Source of the DNA: Comamonadaceae bacterium UBA2121
GTDB lineage: Bacteria > Pseudomonadota > Gammaproteobacteria > Burkholderiales > Burkholderiaceae_C
NCBI GenBank assembly: GCA_002331385.1
Contig: DCYB01000010.1
Location: 421,322 to 485,321, forward strand
Length of the DNA stretch: 64,000 nucleotides
Reading direction: 5' to 3'
Positions 25,164 to 32,806 of this stretch are shown piece by piece. Below the pieces are notes generated by a model that did not search any database, was not told the DNA's origin, and saw only the letters and a program-made list of their open reading frames with translations. Position 1 is the stretch's first letter, and each line of letters starts with the position of its first letter. A program made the translations under genes and the position numbers.

Positions 25164-25269
25164 AGAGCAACGAGTGTCCTGTCTGCCATGGTTGTGGAGC
25201 AGGGCGCATCAACCCCATGCAGGGGAGCGCGGGCCTTCGGCTTGCACCCCATAGAAGAAGACAAGTTTC

Positions 25270-27150
25270 ATGGCGCTATTGCAGATATCCGAACCCGGTC
25301 AGTCTCCCGATCCGCATCAGCGGAGAATTGCCGTGGGCATCGACCTGGGAACCACGCACTCGCTCGTGGCCGCGGTGCGCCATGGCGCGGCCGAATGTTT
25401 GCCCGACGATGAGGGCAGGGTGCTGCTGCCTTCCGTCGTGCGCTATCTGGAAAACAATGGTCGCCAGATCGGCTATGACGCAGTCGCATCGCGCCTGCAG
25501 GATCCCGAGAACACCATCGCTTCCGTCAAGCGCCTGATGGGACGCGGCTTGCACGACATTGCCGAGCAGGCATCGCTGCCGTATCAATTGCTCGCGCAGG
25601 GCGGCGACAACGCCGCGCAGCAGGGCATGGTCGCTATCCAGACCGTGGGCGGTGTGAAGTCGCCTGTCGAAGTGAGTGCGGAGATTCTCGCCACATTGCG
25701 CTTTCGCGCGGAAGACAGCTTTAACGACGACATCTACGGTGCCGTCATCACCGTGCCCGCGTACTTTGACGATGCACAGCGTCAGGCCACCAAGGACGCG
25801 GCACGCTTGGCTGGCCTGAACCTGCTGCGACTCATCAACGAACCCACCGCCGCGGCGATTGCCTACGGCCTGGACAACGCTGCCGAAGGCCTGTACGCGG
25901 TCTACGATCTGGGTGGTGGCACGTTTGACATCTCCATCCTGCGCCTGACGCAAGGCGTGTTTGAGGTGATTGCCACAGGCGGCGACTCCGCACTGGGCGG
26001 GGATGACTACGATGGCGCTCTGGCCGACTGGGTGCTGGCCCAACGCGGCATGCAAGCCCAAACCGCTGCCGAGAAAACGGCCGTACGTATGGCCGCACGC
26101 CGCTGCAAGGAGGCGTTGACCGATGCGGACGCGGCCCAGTTCACCGCCGATGTGGCAGGCCAGTCATTGGACGTGGCCGTGACGCGCGCAGACTTTGACG
26201 CCGCCACCGCCGAACTCACCAAGCGCACGCTCACCGTCGTGCGACGCACACTGCGCGACGCCCAGTTGGCGCGCGACGAGGTGAAGGGCGTGGTGATGGT
26301 GGGAGGCTCCACCCGCATGCCGCAAGTGCGCGCTGCGGTGGCCGATTTCTTCGGCTCGGAGCCGCTGACCAATCTGAATCCCGATGAAGTCGTCGCCATT
26401 GGCGCCGCAGTGCAGGCCAACCAATTGGCGGGCAACAACGCCTCTGGCGATCTGTTGCTGCTCGATGTGATTCCACTGTCTCTGGGGATCGAAACCATGG
26501 GCGGGCTGGTGGAGCGCATCGTCGGTCGCAACGAAACCATTCCCACCGCCAAGGCACAGGACTTCACCACCTACAAGGATGGTCAGACCGCCATGGCGAT
26601 CCATGTGGTGCAGGGCGAGCGCGACCTCGTGCAAGACTGCCGCAGCCTCGCGCGCTTTGAATTGCGCGGCATTCCTGCCATGGCGGCCGGTGCGGCGCGC
26701 ATTCGCGTGACCTTTACCGTGGACGCGGATGGCCTGCTCAGCGTGAGTGCGAAAGAGCAACTCAGCGGCGTGGAGGCCAAGGTCGATGTAAAGCCTTCCT
26801 ACGGACTCTCCGACGACCAGATCGCGCGCATGCTGGAAGACGGCTTTGCCACCGCGCAGCACGACATGCGCATGCGCGCCGTTGTCGAAGCGCGCGTGGA
26901 TGCCGAGCGTCTGATCATGGCGACGCAAAGCGCGCTCGACGTCGATGGCGACGTGCTCGATGCGGGCGAACGGGCCGACATTCTTGCGCTCATGCAATCG
27001 CTCGCACAACTGCGCGAAACCAGCGAAGACGCGGCAGCGCTTGAAGCCGCGACGCAGGCGCTGGCCAAGGGCACCGAGCACTTCGCGGCGCAGCGCATGA
27101 ATCGCGGCATCCAGCAGGCGCTGTCCGGCAAAAGCATCGAATCGCTGTGA
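25270..27150 (+). CDS. hscA: Fe-S assembly Hsp70 chaperone HscA
   Basis: This 626-aa specialised Hsp70 releases clusters from IscU. The ATPase domain has VGIDLGTTHSLVA, YDLGGGTFDISILRL, INEPTAAAIAYGL and VVMVGGSTRMPQVR. The substrate-binding domain follows from about residue 400 (LLLLDVIPLSLGIETMGG) with a helical lid. It is shorter than DnaK and lacks the acidic EEVD-like tail, as expected for HscA. It is preceded by a 106-nt gap without features. Confidence 0.96.
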   Translation: MALLQISEPGQSPDPHQRRIAVGIDLGTTHSLVAAVRHGAAECLPDDEGRVLLPSVVRYLENNGRQIGYDAVASRLQDPENTIASVKRLMGRGLHDIAEQASLPYQLLAQGGDNAAQQGMVAIQTVGGVKSPVEVSAEILATLRFRAEDSFNDDIYGAVITVPAYFDDAQRQATKDAARLAGLNLLRLINEPTAAAIAYGLDNAAEGLYAVYDLGGGTFDISILRLTQGVFEVIATGGDSALGGDDYDGALADWVLAQRGMQAQTAAEKTAVRMAARRCKEALTDADAAQFTADVAGQSLDVAVTRADFDAATAELTKRTLTVVRRTLRDAQLARDEVKGVVMVGGSTRMPQVRAAVADFFGSEPLTNLNPDEVVAIGAAVQANQLAGNNASGDLLLLDVIPLSLGIETMGGLVERIVGRNETIPTAKAQDFTTYKDGQTAMAIHVVQGERDLVQDCRSLARFELRGIPAMAAGAARIRVTFTVDADGLLSVSAKEQLSGVEAKVDVKPSYGLSDDQIARMLEDGFATAQHDMRMRAVVEARVDAERLIMATQSALDVDGDVLDAGERADILALMQSLAQLRETSEDAAALEAATQALAKGTEHFAAQRMNRGIQQALSGKSIESL

Positions 27151-27201
27151 TACCAGCCCATCCACAGCGCCCACCCACACAACTACAAAGAAGCCAACCC
27201 A

Positions 27202-27540
27202 ATGCCTGTCATCAAGATTCTTCCGCATCCTGAGTACTGTCCCGAAGGCGCTGAAATCACCGCGCCTACCGGCACATCGATTTGTGAAGCACTGCTGGAC
27301 AACAAGATCAACATCGAGCACGCCTGCGACATGAGCTGCGCCTGCACGACTTGCCACGTCATCGTGCGCAAGGGCGGCGAATCGCTCAATGAAGCGGAGG
27401 AAGAAGAAGAAGATCTGCTCGATCGTGCGTGGGGACTTGAGCCACAATCGCGACTGTCCTGCCAGGCCATCCTCGCCAAGGACGATGTCACGGTGGAGAT
27501 TCCCAAGTACTCCATCAACCACGCCAAGGAGAACCACTGA
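27202..27540 (+). CDS. fdx: ISC-type [2Fe-2S] ferredoxin
   Basis: This 112-aa adrenodoxin-type ferredoxin gives electrons to cluster assembly on IscU/IscS. The cluster ligands are C42, C48, C51 and C87 (ACDMSCACTTC and RLSCQ). An acidic run (NEAEEEEEDLLDRAW) is the usual partner-docking helix. Its stop codon overlaps the dnaQ start by one base (TGATG), so dnaQ is translationally linked to the isc operon. Confidence 0.96.
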   Translation: MPVIKILPHPEYCPEGAEITAPTGTSICEALLDNKINIEHACDMSCACTTCHVIVRKGGESLNEAEEEEEDLLDRAWGLEPQSRLSCQAILAKDDVTVEIPKYSINHAKENH

Positions 27541-28253
27541 TGTCACGCCAGATCGTGCTGGATACCGAAACCACGGGCCTTTCCGCTGAAACGGGCGACC
27601 GCATCATCGAACTGGGCTGTGTGGAGCTCGTGAACCGCAAGCTCACGGGCCGGAATCTGCACATCTATTTCAACCCCGAGCGCGACAGCCACGAAGACGC
27701 GCTGCGGGTGCACGGCATCAGCAATGAATTCCTGAAGGACAAGCCCAAGTTCGCTGAACAGGCGCAGGAGATCGTCGAGTACCTGCAGGGCTCCGAACTG
27801 ATCATCCACAACGCGGCGTTCGACATTGGCTTCCTGAACAAGGAGTTCCAGCTCTGCGGGCGCGAGCCCGTGAAAAGCTACGTGGACGGCGTGATCGACA
27901 CGCTCGCCATGGCCAAGGAAATGTTCCCGGGCAAGCGCAATTCGCTCGATGCACTGTGTGATCGCCTCGACGTAGACAATTCCGGCCGCACGCTGCACGG
28001 CGCCTTGCTGGACGCCGAACTGCTGGCCGACGTCTACATCAACATGACACGCGGCCAGGACGCGCTGCTGATCATGGACGATGCGCCCAAAGCAGAAGAA
28101 GGCATCCGCGTCGCCGCGATCGACCTCTCGGTCATCTCGCTCCAGATCATCCGCGCCAGCGACGAAGAAGTCGCCGCACATGAGGACGTGCTCACCCAGA
28201 TCGACAAATCGAGCGGCGGCAAAACAATTTGGCGAAATTCATCTTTGGGCTAA
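27540..28253 (+). CDS. dnaQ: DNA polymerase III epsilon subunit (3'-5' proofreading exonuclease)
   Basis: This 237-aa DEDDh exonuclease has Exo I QIVLDTETTGLSAETGDRI, Exo II IIHNAAFDIGFLNKEF and Exo III HGALLDAELLADVYINM, supplying the acidic metal ligands and the catalytic His. The C-terminal about 55 residues are the tail that binds the polymerase alpha subunit. It corrects replication errors. It lies in a one-base overlap with fdx, and a tRNA gene begins 40 nt after the stop. Confidence 0.95.
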   Translation: MSRQIVLDTETTGLSAETGDRIIELGCVELVNRKLTGRNLHIYFNPERDSHEDALRVHGISNEFLKDKPKFAEQAQEIVEYLQGSELIIHNAAFDIGFLNKEFQLCGREPVKSYVDGVIDTLAMAKEMFPGKRNSLDALCDRLDVDNSGRTLHGALLDAELLADVYINMTRGQDALLIMDDAPKAEEGIRVAAIDLSVISLQIIRASDEEVAAHEDVLTQIDKSSGGKTIWRNSSLG

Positions 28254-28293
28254 AAAAGCTGTGCCATAATAGCAGTCTTGTCGCAAAGACATC

Positions 28294-28368
28294 GGGTGAT
28301 TAGCTCAGCGGTAGAGCACTGCCTTCACACGGCAGGGGTCACATGTTCGATCCATGTATCACCCACCA
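28294..28368 (+). tRNA. tRNA-Val (anticodon CAC), copy 1
   Basis: This is a 75-nt cloverleaf. The acceptor stem is GGGTGAT with ATCACCC plus encoded ACCA. The D arm contains TAGCTCAGCGGTAGAGC, the anticodon stem CTGCC/GGCAG holds loop TTCACAC giving anticodon CAC (reads GUG), and the T-loop is TTCGATC. A CATAAT -10 box at 28265-28270 suggests the promoter. Confidence 0.95.
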
Positions 28369-28372
28369 ATTT

Positions 28373-28447
28373 GCGCGATTAGCTCAGCGGTAGAGCACTG
28401 CCTTCACACGGCAGGGGTCACATGTTCGATCCATGTATCGCGCACCA
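28373..28447 (+). tRNA. tRNA-Val (anticodon CAC), copy 2
   Basis: This 75-nt gene begins 4 nt after copy 1 and is identical through the D, anticodon and T arms. The acceptor stem differs: GCGCGAT pairs with ATCGCGC, where copy 1 has GGGTGAT and ATCACCC. Both strands of the stem changed together, so pairing is intact. ACCA is encoded. Confidence 0.95.
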
Positions 28448-28452
28448 ATACG

Positions 28453-28488
28453 AAACCCTCTTCAGTCATCGATTGAAGAGGGTTTTTT
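28453..28488 (+). terminator. Intrinsic terminator after the tRNA pair
   Basis: AAACCCTCTTCA (28453-28464) and TGAAGAGGGTTT (28474-28485) make a perfect 12-bp stem with a 9-nt loop, ending in TTTTTT. It probably ends the transcript that includes both tRNAs. Confidence 0.93.
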
Positions 28489-28529
28489 GTTGCATTCTCC
28501 TCTATCGCTTATCGGGACGTGCGTGCGTC

Positions 28530-28964
28530 TCACCCTGTCACCGCGAGCAACGCGGCTTCGTATAGGTTGGTCAGGTCATCCATGAGTGCCAGTATGCGTT
28601 CGCTGGTGGTGGCGACGTTGTCGAGGCTGCGTGGGTCCGGCAGGCGGTTGGTAGCCGCTTCAAAGAAGACCCATTGTCCTTCCGCCAGCTCCAGTGTTTC
28701 GCGAATGGCGGCAGTGCTGAGGGGGGCGCTTGCGAGATCCTGATTGGCTTTTCGAAACGCTTTCAGATCTTCGGACATTTGTGTGCGGACTGCTGGCGTA
28801 TCCCAACCGGCGGCGATCAGGGCGTAGTTCTTGGCAACGCGCTGGGAAAGCATGCGTTGACGGCCTGCGAGATTGACCAGCTTGGCGGTGGGTGAGCGCG
28901 CCATGTCTTCCAGTGCTTTGGTGGCGAGATCCGCCCGTGTCAGCAATTGCTCAGACGCGGTCAA
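28530..28964 (-). pseudogene. 5'-truncated PilJ-type (MCP N-terminal) domain gene remnant
   Basis: The 144 residues contain one PilJ N-terminal-type helical domain: KLVNLAGRQRMLSQRVAKNY near residue 30, then helices through GQWVFFEAATNRL to the end. Secreted proteins of this family, as I know them, have a signal peptide and two such domains. This frame corresponds only to the second. There is no signal peptide, no ATG (the only start is a TTG at 28964), and a stop lies 16 codons upstream with no start between. I found no first half in another frame upstream. It is best read as a decayed gene, though a short TTG-started protein is possible. Confidence 0.6.
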
Positions 28965-29884
28965 CGGGGTAGGAGGTTCTATGATGGTGCACGGCCTTGC
29001 ATTGGCGCGCGATCATTGCGAGCATTCGGTGGCGCTTCCTTTCTCTTTCTTTGCGCAACCATGACGCTAACTAACATGTCTGCGCTTGGCGACCTCCGGC
29101 GCAGGGTGCGTACTGGCCGCGTCGGGTGCGCGGTCCAGTCGCAAGATATTGTGAGGCCGGGCCACTGCGTTCGTCGCACATCACTGTTGCCATCGCCGCT
29201 TGAAAGTGCTCGAGTTCCAGACCCTCAATGACTGCTATCCCGGCGCATCCGGGAAATGGCGCAGGATCGTGTCTGCAGCGATCCCGACAAACGCAACGGT
29301 GTAGGCCACAATCAATGCCGTGGTGACAGATCGGACGTAACGAACTTTTCGGGATATCTGCTTTGGCATCTTGGTGAATGTCAAGCGGGTCGGGCGCAGC
29401 GCGGGTTTGTTCTTCATCAACCATTCCGCGATGCATTGGTGACACCGCGAGAATGCAATTATTTGCGAGCAAAGGCGGACGTCCAACTCATTGTCGCTAT
29501 GGCGGTTTTTCATGCCATTGCGATTTGTTGATTCCGAAGAAGGGTGCACTTTTAAGGATGCATTCCGCATACGTCTTCATGTGATTGCCGATGTCTTGCT
29601 ATCGACAGCGGGGACGCGGCGGAAAATTTGAAAGAGAGTACGTTTGGCCCGTCCTGAATCGCCGCTCTTCCCGCACATGATCCGAGCTCGAACCCCTGAA
29701 TGAAACAGCTTTTTCTCGCTATCTCATGTGCTTACACTTAGCGCTCCCTCTAGTCGGAGTTTTGTATCAAAGAACGCTTTGCTCCTCCTATTTGGGACGT
29801 TAACGGCTGAAATGTAGAAGGGCTCGCCCCGAGTTGGTGCAAACCAGAGAGATTGCCTATTAGGGTTAACGCTAATATTCCGCC
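28965..29884. other. Gene-poor, AT-richer stretch beside the tRNA genes
   Basis: About 920 bp without a convincing gene. Minus-strand frame 29235-29570 (111 codons) ends in a hydrophobic segment (VTTALIVAYTVAFVGIA) and might encode a tiny membrane peptide, but it has no visible ribosome-binding site. Other frames look random. Composition drifts toward A+T from about 29,500. The 3' end contains a 16-bp near-palindrome immediately before the DUF4434 gene. Confidence 0.45.
29860..29875 (+). promoter_or_regulatory. 16-bp near-palindrome before the DUF4434 gene
   Basis: TTAGGGTTAACGCTAA is symmetric except for one base pair (TTAGsGTTAACsCTAA). It ends 9 nt before the ATG at 29885. The GTTAACG core occurs again at about 29799-29805, inside ACGTTAACGG. 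The spacing suggests a repressor site; no regulator gene is adjacent. Confidence 0.45.
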
Positions 29885-30904
29885 ATGTTTCATTTAAATT
29901 CTTTGCCGCGGCGCGGCATTTCGCGTCGGGATGTTTTGCGTGCCGGTGTTGCATTCGGTGCTTTGGGTCTTGTCGGTTGCACGGGAAATCCGGTACTTGG
30001 TGGCTCGTTTCTTCAACCTTGGGGCGAGCACATGAATTGGTCGCCAGAGCAATGGCGCAAGAGCCTTACAGGGATGCGCGAATTGGGTTGCGAGGAGGTG
30101 TTTCTCCAGTGGGTCGGGATCGAAGGCGAGTCCAACGCCACGTGGGATGCACGCGGACGCATGCTGGGAACCCTCATGAACGAGGCGGATGCTCTCGGCA
30201 TGGGTGTGCATCTGGGCCTGCCCTACAACGACAACTGGTGGAGCGCTATCGATCAGGAAAACAATGATGCGGTGTACGCCTACCTGCAGGGCATTGGCCA
30301 GCACTGCGCGGGCTACATGCGTTCGGTCACGTGGCAGAAAAGCCCCGCGTTTCGCGGTTGGTACATCCCATATGAGTTGGAGCAGTACCACTGGGGCTCT
30401 GCGGCGCGCATCGATATGTTGACCGGGTGGCTCGGCGCGCTGTCCAACGTATGCATTGAGACGTCGGGTCGCGAGCCCACCATCTCCACCTATCACAGCG
30501 AAATGGGGTCGCCCGAGGTGCTGGCGCAGATGTGGAGTGTGATTCTAGACCGCGTTCGTATCCACCCCATGCTGCAAGATGGCGTGGGCGTGCATGGCAT
30601 TGGCAACTATGCCAATCTGGAGCCGCTGCACCAGATGCTGCTGCGCCGCGGCGCGAGTTTCGACCTGATTGTGGAATTGTTCGAACGCCTGCCGACGTCG
30701 GCCAATCTGGTGGGTGAGTTTCAGGCCCGTTCCGCCAGCTATGACCGCCTTATGTCACAGTGGCATGCGGCGAAGGACTATGGCGCCAAGCGTGTCGTGG
30801 CCTTTGCGGTCGAGCCCTGGGTGTCGCAAGACACGGCAGAAGGCCAGCAACTGCGCAAGGCTTGGCGTGCGACGCTGCAACAGCAACAAGTCGATCTGAA
30901 GTAA
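29885..30904 (+). CDS. Tat-exported lipoprotein with DUF4434-type (glycoside-hydrolase-like) domain
   Basis: This 339-aa protein has a twin-arginine signal (GISRRDVLRAGVAFGALG) running into a lipobox-like LVGCTG, so it is a predicted lipoprotein. The rest looks like a TIM-barrel of the DUF4434 group: GMRELGCEEVFLQWVGIEGE, ALGMGVHLGLPYND, FRGWYIPYELEQYHW (acid residues in a barrel-end motif) and the late VVAFAVEPWVSQD. Such proteins are thought to act on polysaccharides, but no activity is established here. It is convergent with the polysaccharide operon, so a trimming or turnover role for that polymer is a reasonable guess. No Shine-Dalgarno sequence is visible. Confidence 0.7.
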   Translation: MFHLNSLPRRGISRRDVLRAGVAFGALGLVGCTGNPVLGGSFLQPWGEHMNWSPEQWRKSLTGMRELGCEEVFLQWVGIEGESNATWDARGRMLGTLMNEADALGMGVHLGLPYNDNWWSAIDQENNDAVYAYLQGIGQHCAGYMRSVTWQKSPAFRGWYIPYELEQYHWGSAARIDMLTGWLGALSNVCIETSGREPTISTYHSEMGSPEVLAQMWSVILDRVRIHPMLQDGVGVHGIGNYANLEPLHQMLLRRGASFDLIVELFERLPTSANLVGEFQARSASYDRLMSQWHAAKDYGAKRVVAFAVEPWVSQDTAEGQQLRKAWRATLQQQQVDLK

Positions 30905-30944
30905 ATAAATCCCGGGGCAGCGCCTGCGTAGCGCGTCGCTGCGC

Positions 30945-32075
30945 CTAGACGCTTTTGCCGATGATTTCGCGCATGATCTCGCTGGTGCCACCCAGCAGTC
31001 GCAGTGCGCGTGCGTCGGCCCAGGCGCGGGCTATGCCACATTCGGCCATATAGCCGTAGCCTCCAAACAGTTGCTGCAGGCTGTCCAGTAGTCGGCCCTG
31101 CAGCTCCGTCGCATTCAGCTTGGCAATGGCGGCCGATGTGGCATCGAGCTTGCCATGCATGTGCCGCTCCAGGCAGTCATCGAGAAACGAGCGCAACATG
31201 GTGCTCTGCGCGATCGCGTCGGCCAGCGTGAAGCGCGTATTCTGGAAGTCCAGCACGCGTCGACCAAACGCTTTGCGCTGCGAGACGTATTCGATGGTCT
31301 CTTCGATCATCCCCTCCAGGTTGGCGGCAGCGCGCAATGCAATCGACAGTCGCTCCTGTGCCAACTCTTCCGTCACATAACTGAAGCCAGCGTTCTCTAT
31401 GCCGAGCAGGTTGTCGGCGGGGACTTCGACGTTGTCGAAAAATAGCTCACAGGTGTCTTGCGCGTGCTGTCCCAGCTTGCGCAGCGGCTGGCCCTGTTCA
31501 AAACCTTTCATGCCGCGCTCCACTACCAGCATGCTCAAGCCGCGTGCGCCCATTTCCGGGTGCGTGCTGGCCAGCACGAGCACGATGTCTGCGTTCACGC
31601 CGTTGGTGATGAAGGTCTTCTGGCCGTTGAGCACATAGTGGCTGCCTGCCGGCTTCGCGCGTGTGCGGATGGCTTTCAGATCGCTTCCTGCGTCGGGCTC
31701 TGTGAGTGCGATGGCGCCGATGCTCTCACCCGAGGTCATGCGCGGCAACCAGCGGTCCTTTTGCGCGCTGGTGCCCAGGCGCATGATGTACGGTGCCACC
31801 ATGTCGGAGTGAATGGAGAACCCGATGCCCAAGCAGTTGGCACGCGCGATGGTCTCTATGACGATGGCGGAGTGCCCGAAGTCACCTCCCGCACCCCAGG
31901 GCTCGGGAATCGCGCAGTTGAGCAAGCCGTTGTCACCGGCCTTGCGCCACAGATCGCGCGGTGTGACGCCGCTCTGCTCCCACTGTTCATAGTGGGGCAG
32001 GATCTCCTGAAGGATGAAGCGTTGTACCTGGGATTGGAACGTCAGATGATCGTCCCGGAAAACGGTGCGCGACAT
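30945..32075 (-). CDS. Acyl-CoA dehydrogenase-like flavoprotein
   Basis: This 376-aa ACAD has the FAD-binding IGAIALTEPDAGSDL and TFITNGVNADIVLVLA, with RKAFGRRVLDFQNTRF in the C-terminal helical domain. The C-terminal site where many short/medium-chain enzymes have Glu is Gly (LLGGTSEIM). The helix-G motif LAQERLSIA keeps the Glu used by long-chain and isovaleryl types, so it is probably active. The gene begins 26 nt after the algF-like stop on the same strand, so cotranscription is likely. It may be an unrelated beta-oxidation gene, or it may act on the carrier-bound acyl group of this operon. Confidence 0.85.
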   Translation of the reverse strand: MSRTVFRDDHLTFQSQVQRFILQEILPHYEQWEQSGVTPRDLWRKAGDNGLLNCAIPEPWGAGGDFGHSAIVIETIARANCLGIGFSIHSDMVAPYIMRLGTSAQKDRWLPRMTSGESIGAIALTEPDAGSDLKAIRTRAKPAGSHYVLNGQKTFITNGVNADIVLVLASTHPEMGARGLSMLVVERGMKGFEQGQPLRKLGQHAQDTCELFFDNVEVPADNLLGIENAGFSYVTEELAQERLSIALRAAANLEGMIEETIEYVSQRKAFGRRVLDFQNTRFTLADAIAQSTMLRSFLDDCLERHMHGKLDATSAAIAKLNATELQGRLLDSLQQLFGGYGYMAECGIARAWADARALRLLGGTSEIMREIIGKSV

Positions 32076-32101
32076 GGTTGTGTTTGTTGACGCTGTAGGG
32101 C

Positions 32102-32806
32102 TCAAGGTTTGTAGGTTTCCGTTGCGCTGCGTTGCCCTGACAGTGCCGGTGCCGCCGCCGTGCCGCGCATGAACAGGCTGAAGTGATCGCCCGGTTGCAG
32201 GGCGGGCAACTCCAGCGCAGCGGTGGACGCGGTTCCGCAACCGCCCACCAGATTCGCCTTCACGGGGTTGATGGCACGCGCAATGGACGTGCCACTGGCT
32301 ATGGGCGCGAACAGCGGTGCTCCCGATGGGGCGATACCCATCTTCGCCTCGTTGCAATCGCGCGTGAGGTTGTAAAAGCGCAGCTCGGCTTTGAGCGCAT
32401 CTTGCGCCGCGCCTGCCGAATCATCCGATGCCCGAAGGTCGGTTGGGTCGGTGGCAGAAATGGGCCAGTACGAGGTGAATCGATCGGGCGGGACCTTGAT
32501 CGCCTTGGTCGTTTTGCCATTCAGGGTGATGGTGAAGTCGCTGTTGCCCTTCACGATCGCGTAGGCCGATGCGACGGTGTCACCGGAGAGCGTCTGCTCG
32601 GGGCCGTTGCCGATCTTGACGCGCAAGGGCTTGGTGTCCGGGTTGAGTACCCGCACGAAGGACGATCCCGCAGGCGGGCGCGCTGCATACAACTGTGCGA
32701 AGGCACCTTCCGCCCATGCGGGCAGGGATGTCATTGCGCTGGCGAGCAGGGCGATCCAAACCACGTGACTCCGTGGACTGCGATGGCGGTGTGAGGAAGG
32801 TGTCAT
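32102..32806 (-). CDS. AlgF-like periplasmic polysaccharide acylation protein
   Basis: This 234-aa protein has a signal peptide (HVVWIALLASAMTSLPAWAEG). The mature part has two beta-rich halves with AlgF-like pieces: FAQLYAARPPAGSSFVRVLNP, then later LRFYNLTRDCNEAKMGIA. In alginate producers AlgF is the periplasmic adaptor of the acetylation machinery. The ATG at 32806 overlaps the stop of the adenylation gene (ATGA), so expression is coupled. Family assignment rests on pattern and context rather than on catalytic residues. Confidence 0.72.
   Translation of the reverse strand: MTPSSHRHRSPRSHVVWIALLASAMTSLPAWAEGAFAQLYAARPPAGSSFVRVLNPDTKPLRVKIGNGPEQTLSGDTVASAYAIVKGNSDFTITLNGKTTKAIKVPPDRFTSYWPISATDPTDLRASDDSAGAAQDALKAELRFYNLTRDCNEAKMGIAPSGAPLFAPIASGTSIARAINPVKANLVGGCGTASTAALELPALQPGDHFSLFMRGTAAAPALSGQRSATETYKP

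Noticed and set aside
29235..29570. Hypothetical 111-aa membrane peptide gene
   Set aside because: A hydrophobic stretch exists, but there is no ribosome-binding site and the rest is unlike a protein. Kept only as a note in the intergenic entry.
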